Shown here: in pieces, positions 1-10,094 of the stretch
How the letters are laid out: every line of letters starts with the position of its first letter
Position numbering within the stretch: the first letter of the stretch is position 1
DNA from: an uncultured SAR86 cluster bacterium
GTDB lineage: Bacteria > Pseudomonadota > Gammaproteobacteria > Magnimaribacterales > D2472
DNA length: 64,000 nt
Direction: 5' to 3'
Assembly (NCBI GenBank): GCA_902623685.1
Contig: CACNUQ010000003.1
Span: 1 to 64,000, forward strand
Translations under genes and position numbers: made by a program
The notes under the pieces: generated by a model
Database searches by the model: none
What the model was told of the DNA's origin: nothing
What the model saw: only the letters and a program-made list of their open reading frames with translations

Positions 1-24
1 TTTGTTATCTATAGCTTTGCTCTA

Positions 25-399
25 GTGGGCCAAGATCATAGCAAAGGCCATTCAATGGAAATTCAGACTCATTATTTTGAAGGACATATTCATGATGAAT
101 TTGTTGATGGAAATAAACTTGAGGTTGATCCAGATAGATTTGATAAGTTCATCGAGGGGCAAAAAAACTCTAAGGTTGCGGTTATTAGCGTAAATGGCAT
201 GGTCTGCGATTTTTGTGCAAGAGGCATTGAAAAAACTTTTAAAAAAGATAAATCAGTCCAGAAGATTGATGTTGATCTAAACAGGGGTAAAGTTTTAATT
301 TTGTACACACAATCTGCAAAAGTTGATTTTGAGGATATTAAGCAAAAAATTCTTTCTAACGGCCAAAATGCAACAGACCTTCAGATTATTGTAATTTGA
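25..399 (+). CDS. Heavy-metal-associated (HMA/MerP-like) domain protein; 5' end may extend beyond window
   Basis: GMVCDFCARGIEKTF matches the GMxCxxC HMA motif; His-rich N-terminus. Confidence 0.75.
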   Translation: MGQDHSKGHSMEIQTHYFEGHIHDEFVDGNKLEVDPDRFDKFIEGQKNSKVAVISVNGMVCDFCARGIEKTFKKDKSVQKIDVDLNRGKVLILYTQSAKVDFEDIKQKILSNGQNATDLQIIVI

Positions 400-408
400 G
401 AAACTCAT

Positions 409-774
409 TTGAAAGATAATACCGCAAATATTTTTTCGCTTTTTGCATCTTCATCAACATTAATTTGTTGTGCCTTGCCCTCACTTTTTGTTGCTATAGG
501 AGCTGGCGCTTCATTTGCAAGCTTGATTACACATATTCCTTTTTTGATAACACTCTCCTATTTCAAAGTGCAGATCACGCTTTTCGCATTAGCCATGATT
601 ACAATGGCCGGATACATTAATTATAAAACTTACCATATGCCGTGTCCTGCAGATCCAGAGCTAGGAAGGTTGTGCATGCAAACCAGGAAGCGATCTCGAA
701 TTCTTTATTACATATCTGTAGCAATTTTCTTGTTTGCTACAATATTCACATATCTAGCCCCATATTTTTTATAG
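409..774 (+). CDS. MerT-like small membrane metal transport protein (TTG start)
   Basis: Three hydrophobic segments, CC pair in first TM (LICCALP), second Cys pair (PCPADPELGRLC) as in MerT; adjacent to HMA protein. Confidence 0.55.
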   Translation: MKDNTANIFSLFASSSTLICCALPSLFVAIGAGASFASLITHIPFLITLSYFKVQITLFALAMITMAGYINYKTYHMPCPADPELGRLCMQTRKRSRILYYISVAIFLFATIFTYLAPYFL

Positions 775-776
775 TC

Positions 777-1037
777 ATGAAGCATCCGTGTCACAAAAAT
801 CAAATTTCAAGCCTTCGAAGAATCAAAGGGCAAATTGAGGGAGTTGAACGCATGATTGAGCAGGGTAAATATTGCGTAGATATTCTTAATCAAATCAAGG
901 CAACAAAGAATGCAATTTCCACTGTTGAGGGGAAAGTTCTTCAGACACATTTACAAGAATGTATCAAAGAGTCATTCAATGGAAACGGTGATAGCGACAA
1001 TAAAATTGATGAAATTGTTAAGCTTCTTAAAAGATGA
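777..1037 (+). CDS. CsoR/RcnR/FrmR-family metal-sensing repressor
   Basis: RRIKGQIEGVERMIEQGKYCVDILNQI family signature; ATG at 777 fits the family better than 642. Confidence 0.85.
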   Translation: MKHPCHKNQISSLRRIKGQIEGVERMIEQGKYCVDILNQIKATKNAISTVEGKVLQTHLQECIKESFNGNGDSDNKIDEIVKLLKR

Positions 1038-1699
1038 AGCTAATTGTTCGGAATACGCATAAATATCTAAGTTTTTTTATCTCCATTCAGTTATTGTTGT
1101 GGACAATTTCTGGAATTTACTTTGCATTCAACAAAATTGAGAACGTCAGAGGCGAGCAATACAGAACTCACACTTCATCAAATTATAATTTTCAGAAGAT
1201 AGAATTTGAGATTCCAGATGCTATATCAGTCAATGTAAAAAAGAGATTAGGCAAAACTATCATTGCTGCTTCAACCAAAAACGGAATGCGTTATTTTGAT
1301 GAGGAGGGAGGCGTTCTTAAGAAAATTTCTTTTGATGAAGCAAAACAGCTTGTTTCAAAACATACATTTCTTAAACCAACAACAGTAGAAGAAATATATA
1401 CATCAGAAAAAGGCTCAGAATACAGAGGCAGACAATTGCCTATTTACAAAGTGGTTACTCATAATGCCAATGACGATGAAATTAATGCCTATCTAAATAT
1501 TTTTACTGGAGAAGTGGTTGCAATAAGATCAGTGCAATGGCGGATATGGGATTTAATGTGGGGTTTTCATATTATGGATTGGCAGGAAAGGGACAATATA
1601 GATAATGCGCTCTTAAAAATATTTTCTATATTAGCTTTGATTAGTTCCATATCTGGCATCTTATTGTTTTTTAAAATTGATATTAAAAAAGAGGCCTAG
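1034..1699 (+). CDS. PepSY-domain membrane protein
   Basis: N- and C-terminal TM segments with PepSY-like central region; overlaps previous gene by 4 nt. Confidence 0.6.
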   Translation: MKLIVRNTHKYLSFFISIQLLLWTISGIYFAFNKIENVRGEQYRTHTSSNYNFQKIEFEIPDAISVNVKKRLGKTIIAASTKNGMRYFDEEGGVLKKISFDEAKQLVSKHTFLKPTTVEEIYTSEKGSEYRGRQLPIYKVVTHNANDDEINAYLNIFTGEVVAIRSVQWRIWDLMWGFHIMDWQERDNIDNALLKIFSILALISSISGILLFFKIDIKKEA

Positions 1700-1828
1700 C
1701 AACTCGCAATATGAAAGATGCAATAGAAGTTTTTAACAGGTAAAAAGAATTGATAAACTTAAATATACTTTTTGAATGACTTTATACAAATATAATAATT
1801 AATTTTAAGTATTTTTGAGGAGCCACTT

Positions 1829-2779
1829 ATGAAAATATTTCCATTAGCTTTTGTAATAACTTTTATGATCTTTATACCCAGCAATCTTAAGGCTGGAGAT
1901 CATGAAGATGCTATGAATTTAGATCAAGTGACGCATGCTTTTGGGTGGAACTTTGAAGAGGCTGAAATTCAAACACAAAAGGTTTCAGAGGGTCTGTATG
2001 TGCTCTTTGGGGTGGGTGGCAATATTGCCGTTTCTATTGGTGAGGACGGAGTTTTGATTGTTGATGATCAATTCCCTCAGGTTATGGATAAAATTCAGGC
2101 AGCAATCTCAAAAGTTGGAGGCGGAGCAGTTGATTATGCTGTTAATACTCACTGGCATTTTGATCATGCTGAGGGTAATAATGCATTAGGCCCGCAAGGG
2201 ACTAAGATTGTGGCTCATGCTAATGCGCGAGCAGACATGGCAAAAGGAGGGGTCATTAATATGGTAATTGCCAAATATAAGCAGCAGCCATATCCTGAGA
2301 AAGCTTTACCAGTATTGACATATGATCACGGAATGCAGATTTACTTTAATGGCGGTGAGATCGATTTAAAAAACTTTGCATCAGCTCATACCAACGGAGA
2401 TACAGCAGTCTTTTTCAAAAAACAAAACGCAGTTCATTTAGGAGATGTCTTTAATAATTCTGGTTATCCATTTATTGATGTTGGAAGTGGAGGGAGCATT
2501 GACGGAATGATTAAGTTTTGTGAAGACACCCTTAAGCACATAAATGAAAGCACTATAGTGATTCCTGGACATGGACCAGTTACAAATACAGAAACTCTAA
2601 AGGAATACATTTCTATGTTAAAAACTGTTCGCTCAAGAGTTGCCGCATTAATAGAGGAAGGAAAAACGTTACAAGAAATCAAAGACACCAAACCAACGGA
2701 GGACTTTGATAAGGTCTACGGTCCAGAAACTGGTTCGCTTGGTTTTATCAATCGAGTGTTTACTAGCCTAAGCGAGTAA
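1829..2779 (+). CDS. Exported MBL-fold metallo-hydrolase
   Basis: Signal peptide; HWHFDH motif; HLGD and PGHGPV metal-binding motifs. Confidence 0.85.
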   Translation: MKIFPLAFVITFMIFIPSNLKAGDHEDAMNLDQVTHAFGWNFEEAEIQTQKVSEGLYVLFGVGGNIAVSIGEDGVLIVDDQFPQVMDKIQAAISKVGGGAVDYAVNTHWHFDHAEGNNALGPQGTKIVAHANARADMAKGGVINMVIAKYKQQPYPEKALPVLTYDHGMQIYFNGGEIDLKNFASAHTNGDTAVFFKKQNAVHLGDVFNNSGYPFIDVGSGGSIDGMIKFCEDTLKHINESTIVIPGHGPVTNTETLKEYISMLKTVRSRVAALIEEGKTLQEIKDTKPTEDFDKVYGPETGSLGFINRVFTSLSE

Positions 2780-2798
2780 GACTTATTATTTTTTAAAA

Positions 2799-3641
2799 AT
2801 GTTTAAAAGCCTTGATCACTTAATCATCGCCGTTGAGGATTTAGAAAAGGCCACATATAACTATCAACTCATAATGGGCACGCCTCCAGTTTGGACTGGT
2901 ATGCACAAAAGCCTTGGAACCAGTAACGCCCTGTTTAATTTTCAAAATACCTATCTTGAGCTCTTATCTCCAACCGGCGAGGGCTTAGGCGCAGATTTAA
3001 TAAATCATTATTTAAAGGATGCTGGAGAGGGTTTAATTGGAATGGTATTTGCAACAAAGGATATTAACGGCGTTTATCAATCTCTTCAAAATCATGGCTT
3101 TCCTTTAGGTGAGCCTGCAGATGGCGAGGGAACAAACTCCACCGATCAAAAATTAAGAAAATGGAAAAATCTATTTTTACCCCCAGATTTAACAAGAGGC
3201 ATCTTTTCTTTTGTCATCGAACACACTGAAGGAAATCTTCCCCAGCTCAATAGCATAGAGCCATCATCTCCTCACAAGTTAGATCATGTGGTAATTAATA
3301 CCAATGACGCAGACGGCTTTATAGAAATTTATAAAGATATTTTTAACATTCGTCTGGCCCTCGACAAAACCATTGAGCATTGGCAAAAAAGGATGCTCTT
3401 TTTTAGACTGAACAAAACCACCATAGAAGTTATAGAGCAAGAAGATGATTTGCCTCCAGCTGATAGATTATGGGGTTTAGCATGGGAGGTTAAGGACATT
3501 AAAAAAACTTGTCTCAGACTTAAAGATGAAGGAGTTGAAGTCACATCTGTTAAAAAGGGTGTAAAAGATCGCACCTATGTTGCTACAATTAAATCTCACA
3601 CTCACAATGTACCTACATTATTAATAGAGCATTTAGATTGA
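2799..3641 (+). CDS. VOC/glyoxalase-like domain protein
   Basis: LDHLIIAVEDLEKA and a second LDHVVINTND repeat typical of VOC folds. Confidence 0.75.
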   Translation: MFKSLDHLIIAVEDLEKATYNYQLIMGTPPVWTGMHKSLGTSNALFNFQNTYLELLSPTGEGLGADLINHYLKDAGEGLIGMVFATKDINGVYQSLQNHGFPLGEPADGEGTNSTDQKLRKWKNLFLPPDLTRGIFSFVIEHTEGNLPQLNSIEPSSPHKLDHVVINTNDADGFIEIYKDIFNIRLALDKTIEHWQKRMLFFRLNKTTIEVIEQEDDLPPADRLWGLAWEVKDIKKTCLRLKDEGVEVTSVKKGVKDRTYVATIKSHTHNVPTLLIEHLD

Positions 3642-4909
3642 TGAAAAAAATAAATTTTTCTATTTACATATTTTTGGCATTTTCATTAAGCAGTATTGCG
3701 AAAACAAATCTCGATGAAGCTACTATCCACTTAGAGAAAATTGTTCTTGGTTCAGGTTGTTTTTGGGGTGCTGAAAAAGGTTACGAAGAATTATCTGGAG
3801 TCATAAATGCGGTTTCAGGATATGCAGATGGTGACGGCATTAGACCAACATATAGAGAGATAACAAAATTAAAAAATAAATTTAATACTAATAATCATGC
3901 AGAGGTCGTTGAAGTCACTTACAACAAAAATATTATTTCAACACAACAACTTTTAATGCATTTTTTTGAATCTCATGATCCAACTCAACTAAATAGGCAG
4001 GGCAATGACATTGGAACACAATATCGATCTACTATCTTGTATTCCAATGATGAGCAAAAGCAGGTTATAGATAGCCTTATCAAAAATTTTCAAAGACTTT
4101 TATCAGATGCAGGATTTGGATCCATTACAACAGCTGTCAAACCATTAGAAAAGTTTTATGAGGCTGAAAATTATCATCAAGATTATATTGCCAAGAATCC
4201 AAATGGTTATTGTCCTGACCATTCAACGGGAGTTAAGTTTGTCACTGAATCAACGACCTCAAAAGTAGATAACTCTGAATTATTGATTGGAAAAAAAATT
4301 ATAGTAATTGAGTCTGATGACTACTGTCCATATTGTGAGAAATTTCAAGCAGATGTTGCTAAAACATATTATGGAGACATTCCTTTAGTTTTTAGGCCTG
4401 CTTCTCAGATGCATGGACTAGAAGTTAACTCTCCTACTTGGGCTACTCCAACGATTCTTTTCGTAGAGAATGGTAAAGAGGTTTTTGCTCATCAAGGATA
4501 CTTAAATCCAAAGGAATTTTATCAAGCACTTGGTTTCTTTAAGTTGGGAGATTCTGAGGCTTACAGGGTTGCATTTGAAAAAGGAACAGATGCTAGATTT
4601 TGTAGAGAATATGAGATTTTTAAAAATACACCCGATGGTATATTTGTGGATAAGCTTAGTGGAGCGCCACTATTTGATACCAGAGACAGATTCAATTCTG
4701 GTACAGGATGGCTTTCTTTTACTAAACCTATTGAAGGGTCAGTTTATTCAAAGCCTGACAATAGTTATGGAATGCGCAGGACTGAAATTAGATCAGTGAC
4801 TTCAGATATACATCTTGGCCATGTTTTTTCTGACGGGCCAAATGGAATGCCTAGATATTGCATCAATGCTACTGTTCTTGAGTTCAAAAAAAGATCTGCA
4901 GATATTTGA
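3638..4909 (+). CDS. Exported MsrA-thioredoxin-like-MsrB fusion (peptide methionine sulfoxide reductase)
   Basis: MsrA GSGCFWGAEKGY; central CPYC plus ATPTILF cis-Pro thioredoxin-like segment; MsrB SGTGWLSF...HLGHVFSDGP...RYCIN; signal peptide. Confidence 0.9.
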   Translation: MMKKINFSIYIFLAFSLSSIAKTNLDEATIHLEKIVLGSGCFWGAEKGYEELSGVINAVSGYADGDGIRPTYREITKLKNKFNTNNHAEVVEVTYNKNIISTQQLLMHFFESHDPTQLNRQGNDIGTQYRSTILYSNDEQKQVIDSLIKNFQRLLSDAGFGSITTAVKPLEKFYEAENYHQDYIAKNPNGYCPDHSTGVKFVTESTTSKVDNSELLIGKKIIVIESDDYCPYCEKFQADVAKTYYGDIPLVFRPASQMHGLEVNSPTWATPTILFVENGKEVFAHQGYLNPKEFYQALGFFKLGDSEAYRVAFEKGTDARFCREYEIFKNTPDGIFVDKLSGAPLFDTRDRFNSGTGWLSFTKPIEGSVYSKPDNSYGMRRTEIRSVTSDIHLGHVFSDGPNGMPRYCINATVLEFKKRSADI

Positions 4910-4977
4910 TGAATTTTTCTTATTAAAATAATTTACTACTTTCATCAAAACAATTTATAGGTATAAACTAACAATAA

Positions 4978-5250
4978 ATGAATATAACTATTCTTTTGGT
5001 TTTTGTATCAGCGGTATTACTCTTTTTGGGGCAATTTACTTTGGCCTTAATTTTTTTTATATCAGCAGTTTTATTTTTCCTAATTGTTTTTGTTTTTGGA
5101 AGATTTTTTGATCATTTATATTGGGAAAACAAAAGTAACTCAATGAATAATGAAAGTGGTTTAGATCATACTGATAATAAACTTTCTCAGTTTCTATATG
5201 AGCAATATCTGAAAGGGGTTTACTGGAACGATAAACGAAAGAACAGATGA
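4978..5250 (+). CDS. Small membrane protein of unknown function
   Basis: Two hydrophobic N-terminal segments; overlaps the next CDS by 4 nt. Confidence 0.5.
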   Translation: MNITILLVFVSAVLLFLGQFTLALIFFISAVLFFLIVFVFGRFFDHLYWENKSNSMNNESGLDHTDNKLSQFLYEQYLKGVYWNDKRKNR

Positions 5251-6275
5251 TATTATCCATCACCCTTGATCGCAAAAAGGGCGGAATTGCGAACTCTTTA
5301 ATTTCTTATTCCAAAGCCCTAGATTTAATTGGTGAAAAACATTTTATTATTTTGCCCAGTGATGCTGGTGTGAAGAATGACTTATTAAACCTACCAAATG
5401 TTCAGATTTTTTCTTTAAAAAAATCCTCACTATATTTCCATCTTTTAACTAGATTTATTTTTAAGCAAAAATATAAGAGCTTAATTCAAGACTCAAAGTG
5501 GATATTTATTCATAACTCAAAGCTGATTAAATTTTTGAATCAATATAGTTTTAAACTTGGAATGATCAATCATTCTGGCAAGCTTAGAAATACCTTTCAT
5601 AGGGCTACTAATATCTTTATAACTCAATCGGGATACGAAAGATTTATATCGCGTCACCCAGACAATGAATCAACCAATATAGTTATTCCACATGGTTTTG
5701 AACAATTACCCGCAGTTTCAAGCTTAAAAAACAATAAAGTTCTAAAAGTAATTTCTGCAGGCAGATTTGTTACTAAAAAAGGTTTTTATGACTTAATAAA
5801 AGCTGCTGAAGAATTACAAAAAGATAATTTTCCAGCACAAATAGAACTTTTTGGCTCAGGACCACTTGAAGCCAAGTTAAGAAAAAAAATTAATGATTTA
5901 TCTTTAAACAATATCCGATTGATTGGATGGACTGAAAATTTGCATGATGAGTTTAGAAACGCAGATGTTTTTTGTATACCTTCTTTGGAGGAGCCATTTG
6001 GTTTAATAATTGGAGAGGCAATGATGAATGGATTGCCGGTTATAACAACTAAAACTGATGGAGCAATAGAAATTTTTGGGGCAGATCCAGGAAAAAAAGG
6101 TGGAATTTATATAGATTTTTCCTCTCCTGATCAAATAAAAAATGCAATTCAAGCTATAAGCAATGATGAAAAAAGATATTTATTAGCACAAAATGCGCAG
6201 GAAAATATTAAAACAAACTTTAGTTTGGAAATATTATCAAGGAAATTGAGGGATTTATTTGAAAAAGCAGCTTAA
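5247..6275 (+). CDS. Glycosyltransferase family 4 protein
   Basis: SAGRFVTKKGFYDLIKAAEEL and PSLEEPFGLIIGEAMMNGLPVITT motifs. Confidence 0.9.
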   Translation: MILSITLDRKKGGIANSLISYSKALDLIGEKHFIILPSDAGVKNDLLNLPNVQIFSLKKSSLYFHLLTRFIFKQKYKSLIQDSKWIFIHNSKLIKFLNQYSFKLGMINHSGKLRNTFHRATNIFITQSGYERFISRHPDNESTNIVIPHGFEQLPAVSSLKNNKVLKVISAGRFVTKKGFYDLIKAAEELQKDNFPAQIELFGSGPLEAKLRKKINDLSLNNIRLIGWTENLHDEFRNADVFCIPSLEEPFGLIIGEAMMNGLPVITTKTDGAIEIFGADPGKKGGIYIDFSSPDQIKNAIQAISNDEKRYLLAQNAQENIKTNFSLEILSRKLRDLFEKAA

Positions 6276-7290
6276 TGTTGGTCATCTTACCGAAGGTATT
6301 TCTGGACATGATGGTCAGGCCTTAGGGGTCATAAAAAATTTAGCAGATTCTGGTTTCAACATAAATGTTACAACCATCTCTGTTGGATGGAGGACAAGGT
6401 TTACAAGAGGGCTTTTAAAATTTGTTTCAAGAAAATTATCGAGATTCCCAAATTCAATAAATATAAATTTAATAACTATGTGCTATAGATTTTCATCTTT
6501 TGGCAATATAGATATTTTTATATCCTCTGGGGCAAATCTCGCCCCTTTAAATTTGGCCCTCACAAAGAAAAATAATGCAAAAAATATTCATCTAAGCTCA
6601 AAAAGAGATTGGCACGTAAAGGACTTTAATGCATACATCACAACAAAGAAGATTTCACCTCTAAAAAATAATCTAAGCCCTGATATTGTGCCAAATTTAT
6701 TCGACCCAGCTCAATGCATGCGTGCAGGAGAGGCCTTCATTAAAGAAAATAATTTACATGAAGAAAAGTTTTCGTTATTGATATTAGGTGGCAATGGAAT
6801 TGGGTATAAATATGATAAGCATGAATGGGATGAAATCTTGAGGAATTTTTCTGACTTTTGCCAACAGAGTAATACAAAACCACTATTCATAACTTCACCA
6901 AGGACACCTAATGAAGTTGAAAGCATCATTCAATCAAAGTACGAAACCTCTTTTTCAGTCTTATTTCATTCTGAGAATAAAAGAGGCAGTTTTCCTCATC
7001 TTTTGTACATGGCATCAAATATATTTGTTACTGAAGATAGCTCAACAATGTTGTCCGAAGCCATTTCTTCAGGAAAAAGAGTAGCATGTATATATCCTAA
7101 GAATATTAATGCGCCAGAAAAATATACAGAAATCATTCGCAAGTATGAAGCACTTAATTTTATTAAAAGAAAAAATATCAATGAAATTTCAGACGGGGCA
7201 TCAAATGAAATGATAGATATAACTTTAAAAGTAAACCAATCATTTGCTGAATTCAACAAACTATTAACTGAATTATTATTCGACCAGTAA
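6259..7290 (+). CDS. ELM1/GtrOC1-like (DUF1022) putative glycosyltransferase
   Basis: GHDGQALGVIKNL N-terminus, TSPRTPNEV, and VTEDSSTMLSEAISSGKRVACIYP motifs. Confidence 0.75.
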   Translation: MKKQLNVGHLTEGISGHDGQALGVIKNLADSGFNINVTTISVGWRTRFTRGLLKFVSRKLSRFPNSININLITMCYRFSSFGNIDIFISSGANLAPLNLALTKKNNAKNIHLSSKRDWHVKDFNAYITTKKISPLKNNLSPDIVPNLFDPAQCMRAGEAFIKENNLHEEKFSLLILGGNGIGYKYDKHEWDEILRNFSDFCQQSNTKPLFITSPRTPNEVESIIQSKYETSFSVLFHSENKRGSFPHLLYMASNIFVTEDSSTMLSEAISSGKRVACIYPKNINAPEKYTEIIRKYEALNFIKRKNINEISDGASNEMIDITLKVNQSFAEFNKLLTELLFDQ

Positions 7291-7343
7291 AGAATCTTTT
7301 TATAAAATTTAAATCCAAGCATTTTGATATACTGATTAGATAT

Positions 7344-7934
7344 ATGAAACTAAAAGCTATATTTTGCATGGGAATTTTTGTCTTCAGTAGCTCTTCTTTA
7401 TCAAATGAAAAAAGCATTGAAGAATGTGCAAAAATTAAGGATCCAGCTGTCAGACTAAAATGTTATGACAATATTTTCTTAAGTTCTGCTCCTCAAGATA
7501 AGAACGAAATCCCACCATCCATGGAAAAGGCAGAAAATTATTATAAGCCACCCCCAAATAAAATAATTATTGAACCGATTAAATCTACTGAACCATCAAT
7601 TGAGCTCAAAGAAGCTCAAATTAAAATTCAAGAGACTGAAGAGGAATTAGAAAAGGTAAAAAGTGAATTAAAGAAAGCACAAAAAATAGAAAAACAACTC
7701 AGAGAAGTGGATAAAGATGTCATAGGTACCATAGTTAATGTAAAGAAAGTTGGAAATTATAAAATTGACATCACACTTGACAATGGTCAGGTTTGGCGGT
7801 CTGTAGAGTCTATATATAAGAGATTGCCGGTCAAAAAATCACAAAAGGTGACAATATCCAAAGCTGTATTTAGTGGACATATTCTCAAAGTATCTGGTAA
7901 AAAAGTTGCTATGAGAGTAAGAAAAATACGTTAA
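7344..7934 (+). CDS. Exported coiled-coil protein of unknown function
   Basis: Signal peptide; ECAKIKDPAVRLKCYDN; predicted coiled coil. Confidence 0.6.
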   Translation: MKLKAIFCMGIFVFSSSSLSNEKSIEECAKIKDPAVRLKCYDNIFLSSAPQDKNEIPPSMEKAENYYKPPPNKIIIEPIKSTEPSIELKEAQIKIQETEEELEKVKSELKKAQKIEKQLREVDKDVIGTIVNVKKVGNYKIDITLDNGQVWRSVESIYKRLPVKKSQKVTISKAVFSGHILKVSGKKVAMRVRKIR

Positions 7935-7941
7935 TTAATAA

Positions 7942-8781
7942 ATGACTGCAATTTCTGTAAATGAGGTTTATGCCATTGGGGCACCGATAGTTTTGGCAAT
8001 GATTTTTTTTGAAATTTTGGTTTCAAACTTTCAAAATCAAAATTTTTACAAAAGGAGTGACACTCTCTGCACCATTGGCTTACTTTTAGGAAATATAATT
8101 GTTGCTTTCGCAATAAAAGGAACAGTTTTAGCTTTTCATATTTACTTGTATCAGTTTAGGGCCTTTGACTTTGTAAATCAGATTCCCATCTGGGCATTAT
8201 GGATCATCACTTTTATTAGCATCGATTTAGTTTTTTACATTTATCACAGAATGTCCCATCGCATAAGATTTCTTTGGGCTATTCACCTTAGTCATCATTC
8301 AAGCGAGGAAATGAATTTCGCAGTTTCATTCAGGCAGGCTTGGTTTGGACCAATTTCAAAGATACCTTTTTTTATGGTACTGCCCTTGCTAGGATTTGAT
8401 CCAACTATCGTTGCTGTAGCTGGAGTAATTAGCACTCTATGGGGAATAGTTGGACATACACAAGTTATTGGTAAATTGGGACCACTTGAATGGATTTTTA
8501 ATACCCCATCTCATCATAGAGTTCATCATGGTTCAAATAAGCAATATATTGATAAAAATTATGGAAATTTATTGATTATCTGGGACCGAATGTTTGGCAC
8601 CTTTGAACCGGAGGAAGAGGAAGTCAAATTTGGACTTGTAAATAATGTTAATACTTTTAATCCAGTAAAAGTTACCTTTATAGCTTGGATGTCTATGATC
8701 AAAGATTTAAAGCAGAAGAATAGTTTTTTTGAGGCAATAAAAGTAATCTTTGGCCCTCCGGTTACACATGTAAAAGAATAA
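7942..8781 (+). CDS. Sterol desaturase/fatty acid hydroxylase family protein
   Basis: His-box motifs HRMSH, HLSHHSSEEMN and HHRVHHG; multiple TMs. Confidence 0.85.
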   Translation: MTAISVNEVYAIGAPIVLAMIFFEILVSNFQNQNFYKRSDTLCTIGLLLGNIIVAFAIKGTVLAFHIYLYQFRAFDFVNQIPIWALWIITFISIDLVFYIYHRMSHRIRFLWAIHLSHHSSEEMNFAVSFRQAWFGPISKIPFFMVLPLLGFDPTIVAVAGVISTLWGIVGHTQVIGKLGPLEWIFNTPSHHRVHHGSNKQYIDKNYGNLLIIWDRMFGTFEPEEEEVKFGLVNNVNTFNPVKVTFIAWMSMIKDLKQKNSFFEAIKVIFGPPVTHVKE

Positions 8782-8825
8782 TTCCGAAAAGAAATTAATT
8801 TTTTCAAAAGTGATCAATACTAAAT

Positions 8826-9188
8826 ATGACAAATGATGTTTATAAAATTTTAACCGAAGAAGAATGGAGGCAAGGTAAAGCCTCATCAAAAATAATAACC
8901 AAGTTAGATCTTAAAGATGGTTTTGTTCATCTTTCAACAGCAACTCAACTAAATGCATCTCTTTCATTGTATTTTTCAAATGAAAGCAAGGTGATTCTTG
9001 CACAGATTAATCTCTCTAAAATTATAAATAATCTTAAATTTGAAGATGTGAGTATCGCCAATAATAGAGGTGGAAAATTTCCTCACTTTTATGGCATTCT
9101 TAATACAGATATGATTTTGAAAACATGGCAGCTTGAGAGATCAGCATTTTGCTTACCTAAAGAAGTGCTTTTGCAAGCAGAGCAATAA
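8826..9188 (+). CDS. DUF952-family protein
   Basis: YKILTEEEWRQ...DGFVHLSTATQL...FPHFYGIL pattern. Confidence 0.75.
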   Translation: MTNDVYKILTEEEWRQGKASSKIITKLDLKDGFVHLSTATQLNASLSLYFSNESKVILAQINLSKIINNLKFEDVSIANNRGGKFPHFYGILNTDMILKTWQLERSAFCLPKEVLLQAEQ

Positions 9189-9191
9189 AAC

Positions 9192-9554
9192 ATGAAAGAT
9201 TTAGAAGTAATACTTAAAAGATTTGATCAACCTGATGAGATTACAAACTTTCCAAAAGGTAAATTTGAGAAAATCACTATTAATAATATGGTGTTAGGAA
9301 GAGCGACATATCAACCTGGATGGAAATGGTCTGAAGATGTTGGGCCTGATATAGGAAAGCCCTATTGTGATGTAGAGCATGTTGGATTGGTTGTTTCAGG
9401 AAGTGCAACAGCATCATTTCCAGATGGAGGCACTACAGTCATGAAAGCAGGAGATATTTTCTATGTTCCTTCCAGACCACACGATAGCTGGGTGGTTGGA
9501 GATGAGCCTTATGTTTCGATTCATTTCCTTGGTGCAAATTCGTATGCTAAATAG
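9192..9554 (+). CDS. Cupin-domain protein
   Basis: Cupin-like GLVVSGSATASFPDGGTTVMKAGDIFYVPSRPHDSW. Confidence 0.75.
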   Translation: MKDLEVILKRFDQPDEITNFPKGKFEKITINNMVLGRATYQPGWKWSEDVGPDIGKPYCDVEHVGLVVSGSATASFPDGGTTVMKAGDIFYVPSRPHDSWVVGDEPYVSIHFLGANSYAK

Positions 9555-9599
9555 ATAATCAATGGGTTAGAATAAATTTTTTAATTAATAATTTATATA

Positions 9600-10079
9600 A
9601 TGAAATCTTTTCTTTCTTTAGCTATTCTTGTTTCTTCAATAAATCTTATTCATGCTGGACATCATGAGGATCAAAGTACGGATGGGCAAAATCCATTTAT
9701 TCTCATTGCTCGCATTCAAGTAAAAGCAGGAATGGTGGATGAGTATCTTGAAATAGCTGATGAAGTTGATAAAGCGGTCGAATTGAGTGAGCCTGGGATG
9801 CTTTTTCATAACTTTGATGCTGATCCTGACGATCCTCTAGCATTTACATGGACAGAGGTTTACTCAAACAGTAATGCTTTTATAAAACATGACGCTAACC
9901 CACCAGTGCAAGAATATGTTGCAAAGCATGCTGAGTTAGCTGATGGCTTTACAATCGAAATTTATGGCAATGTTTCAAAAGATGTAATAGAGACAATTAA
10001 TCGCCTTGGTATCCCTTTAAAGCATTTCAAAACAACCAGAGTTGGATATGTTAGAGAGAAAAATTTCCAAGAATATTAA
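9600..10079 (+). CDS. Exported antibiotic-biosynthesis-monooxygenase (ABM)-like protein
   Basis: Signal peptide; ILIARIQVKAGMVDEYLEIADEVDKA...EPGMLFHNF typical of ABM domains. Confidence 0.65.
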   Translation: MKSFLSLAILVSSINLIHAGHHEDQSTDGQNPFILIARIQVKAGMVDEYLEIADEVDKAVELSEPGMLFHNFDADPDDPLAFTWTEVYSNSNAFIKHDANPPVQEYVAKHAELADGFTIEIYGNVSKDVIETINRLGIPLKHFKTTRVGYVREKNFQEY

Positions 10080-10094
10080 AAGTCTTGAAAATTT

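Noticed and set aside
4530-4799. Alternative-frame ORF inside the Msr fusion gene
   Set aside because: Fully nested within a strongly supported CDS; no recognisable domain.
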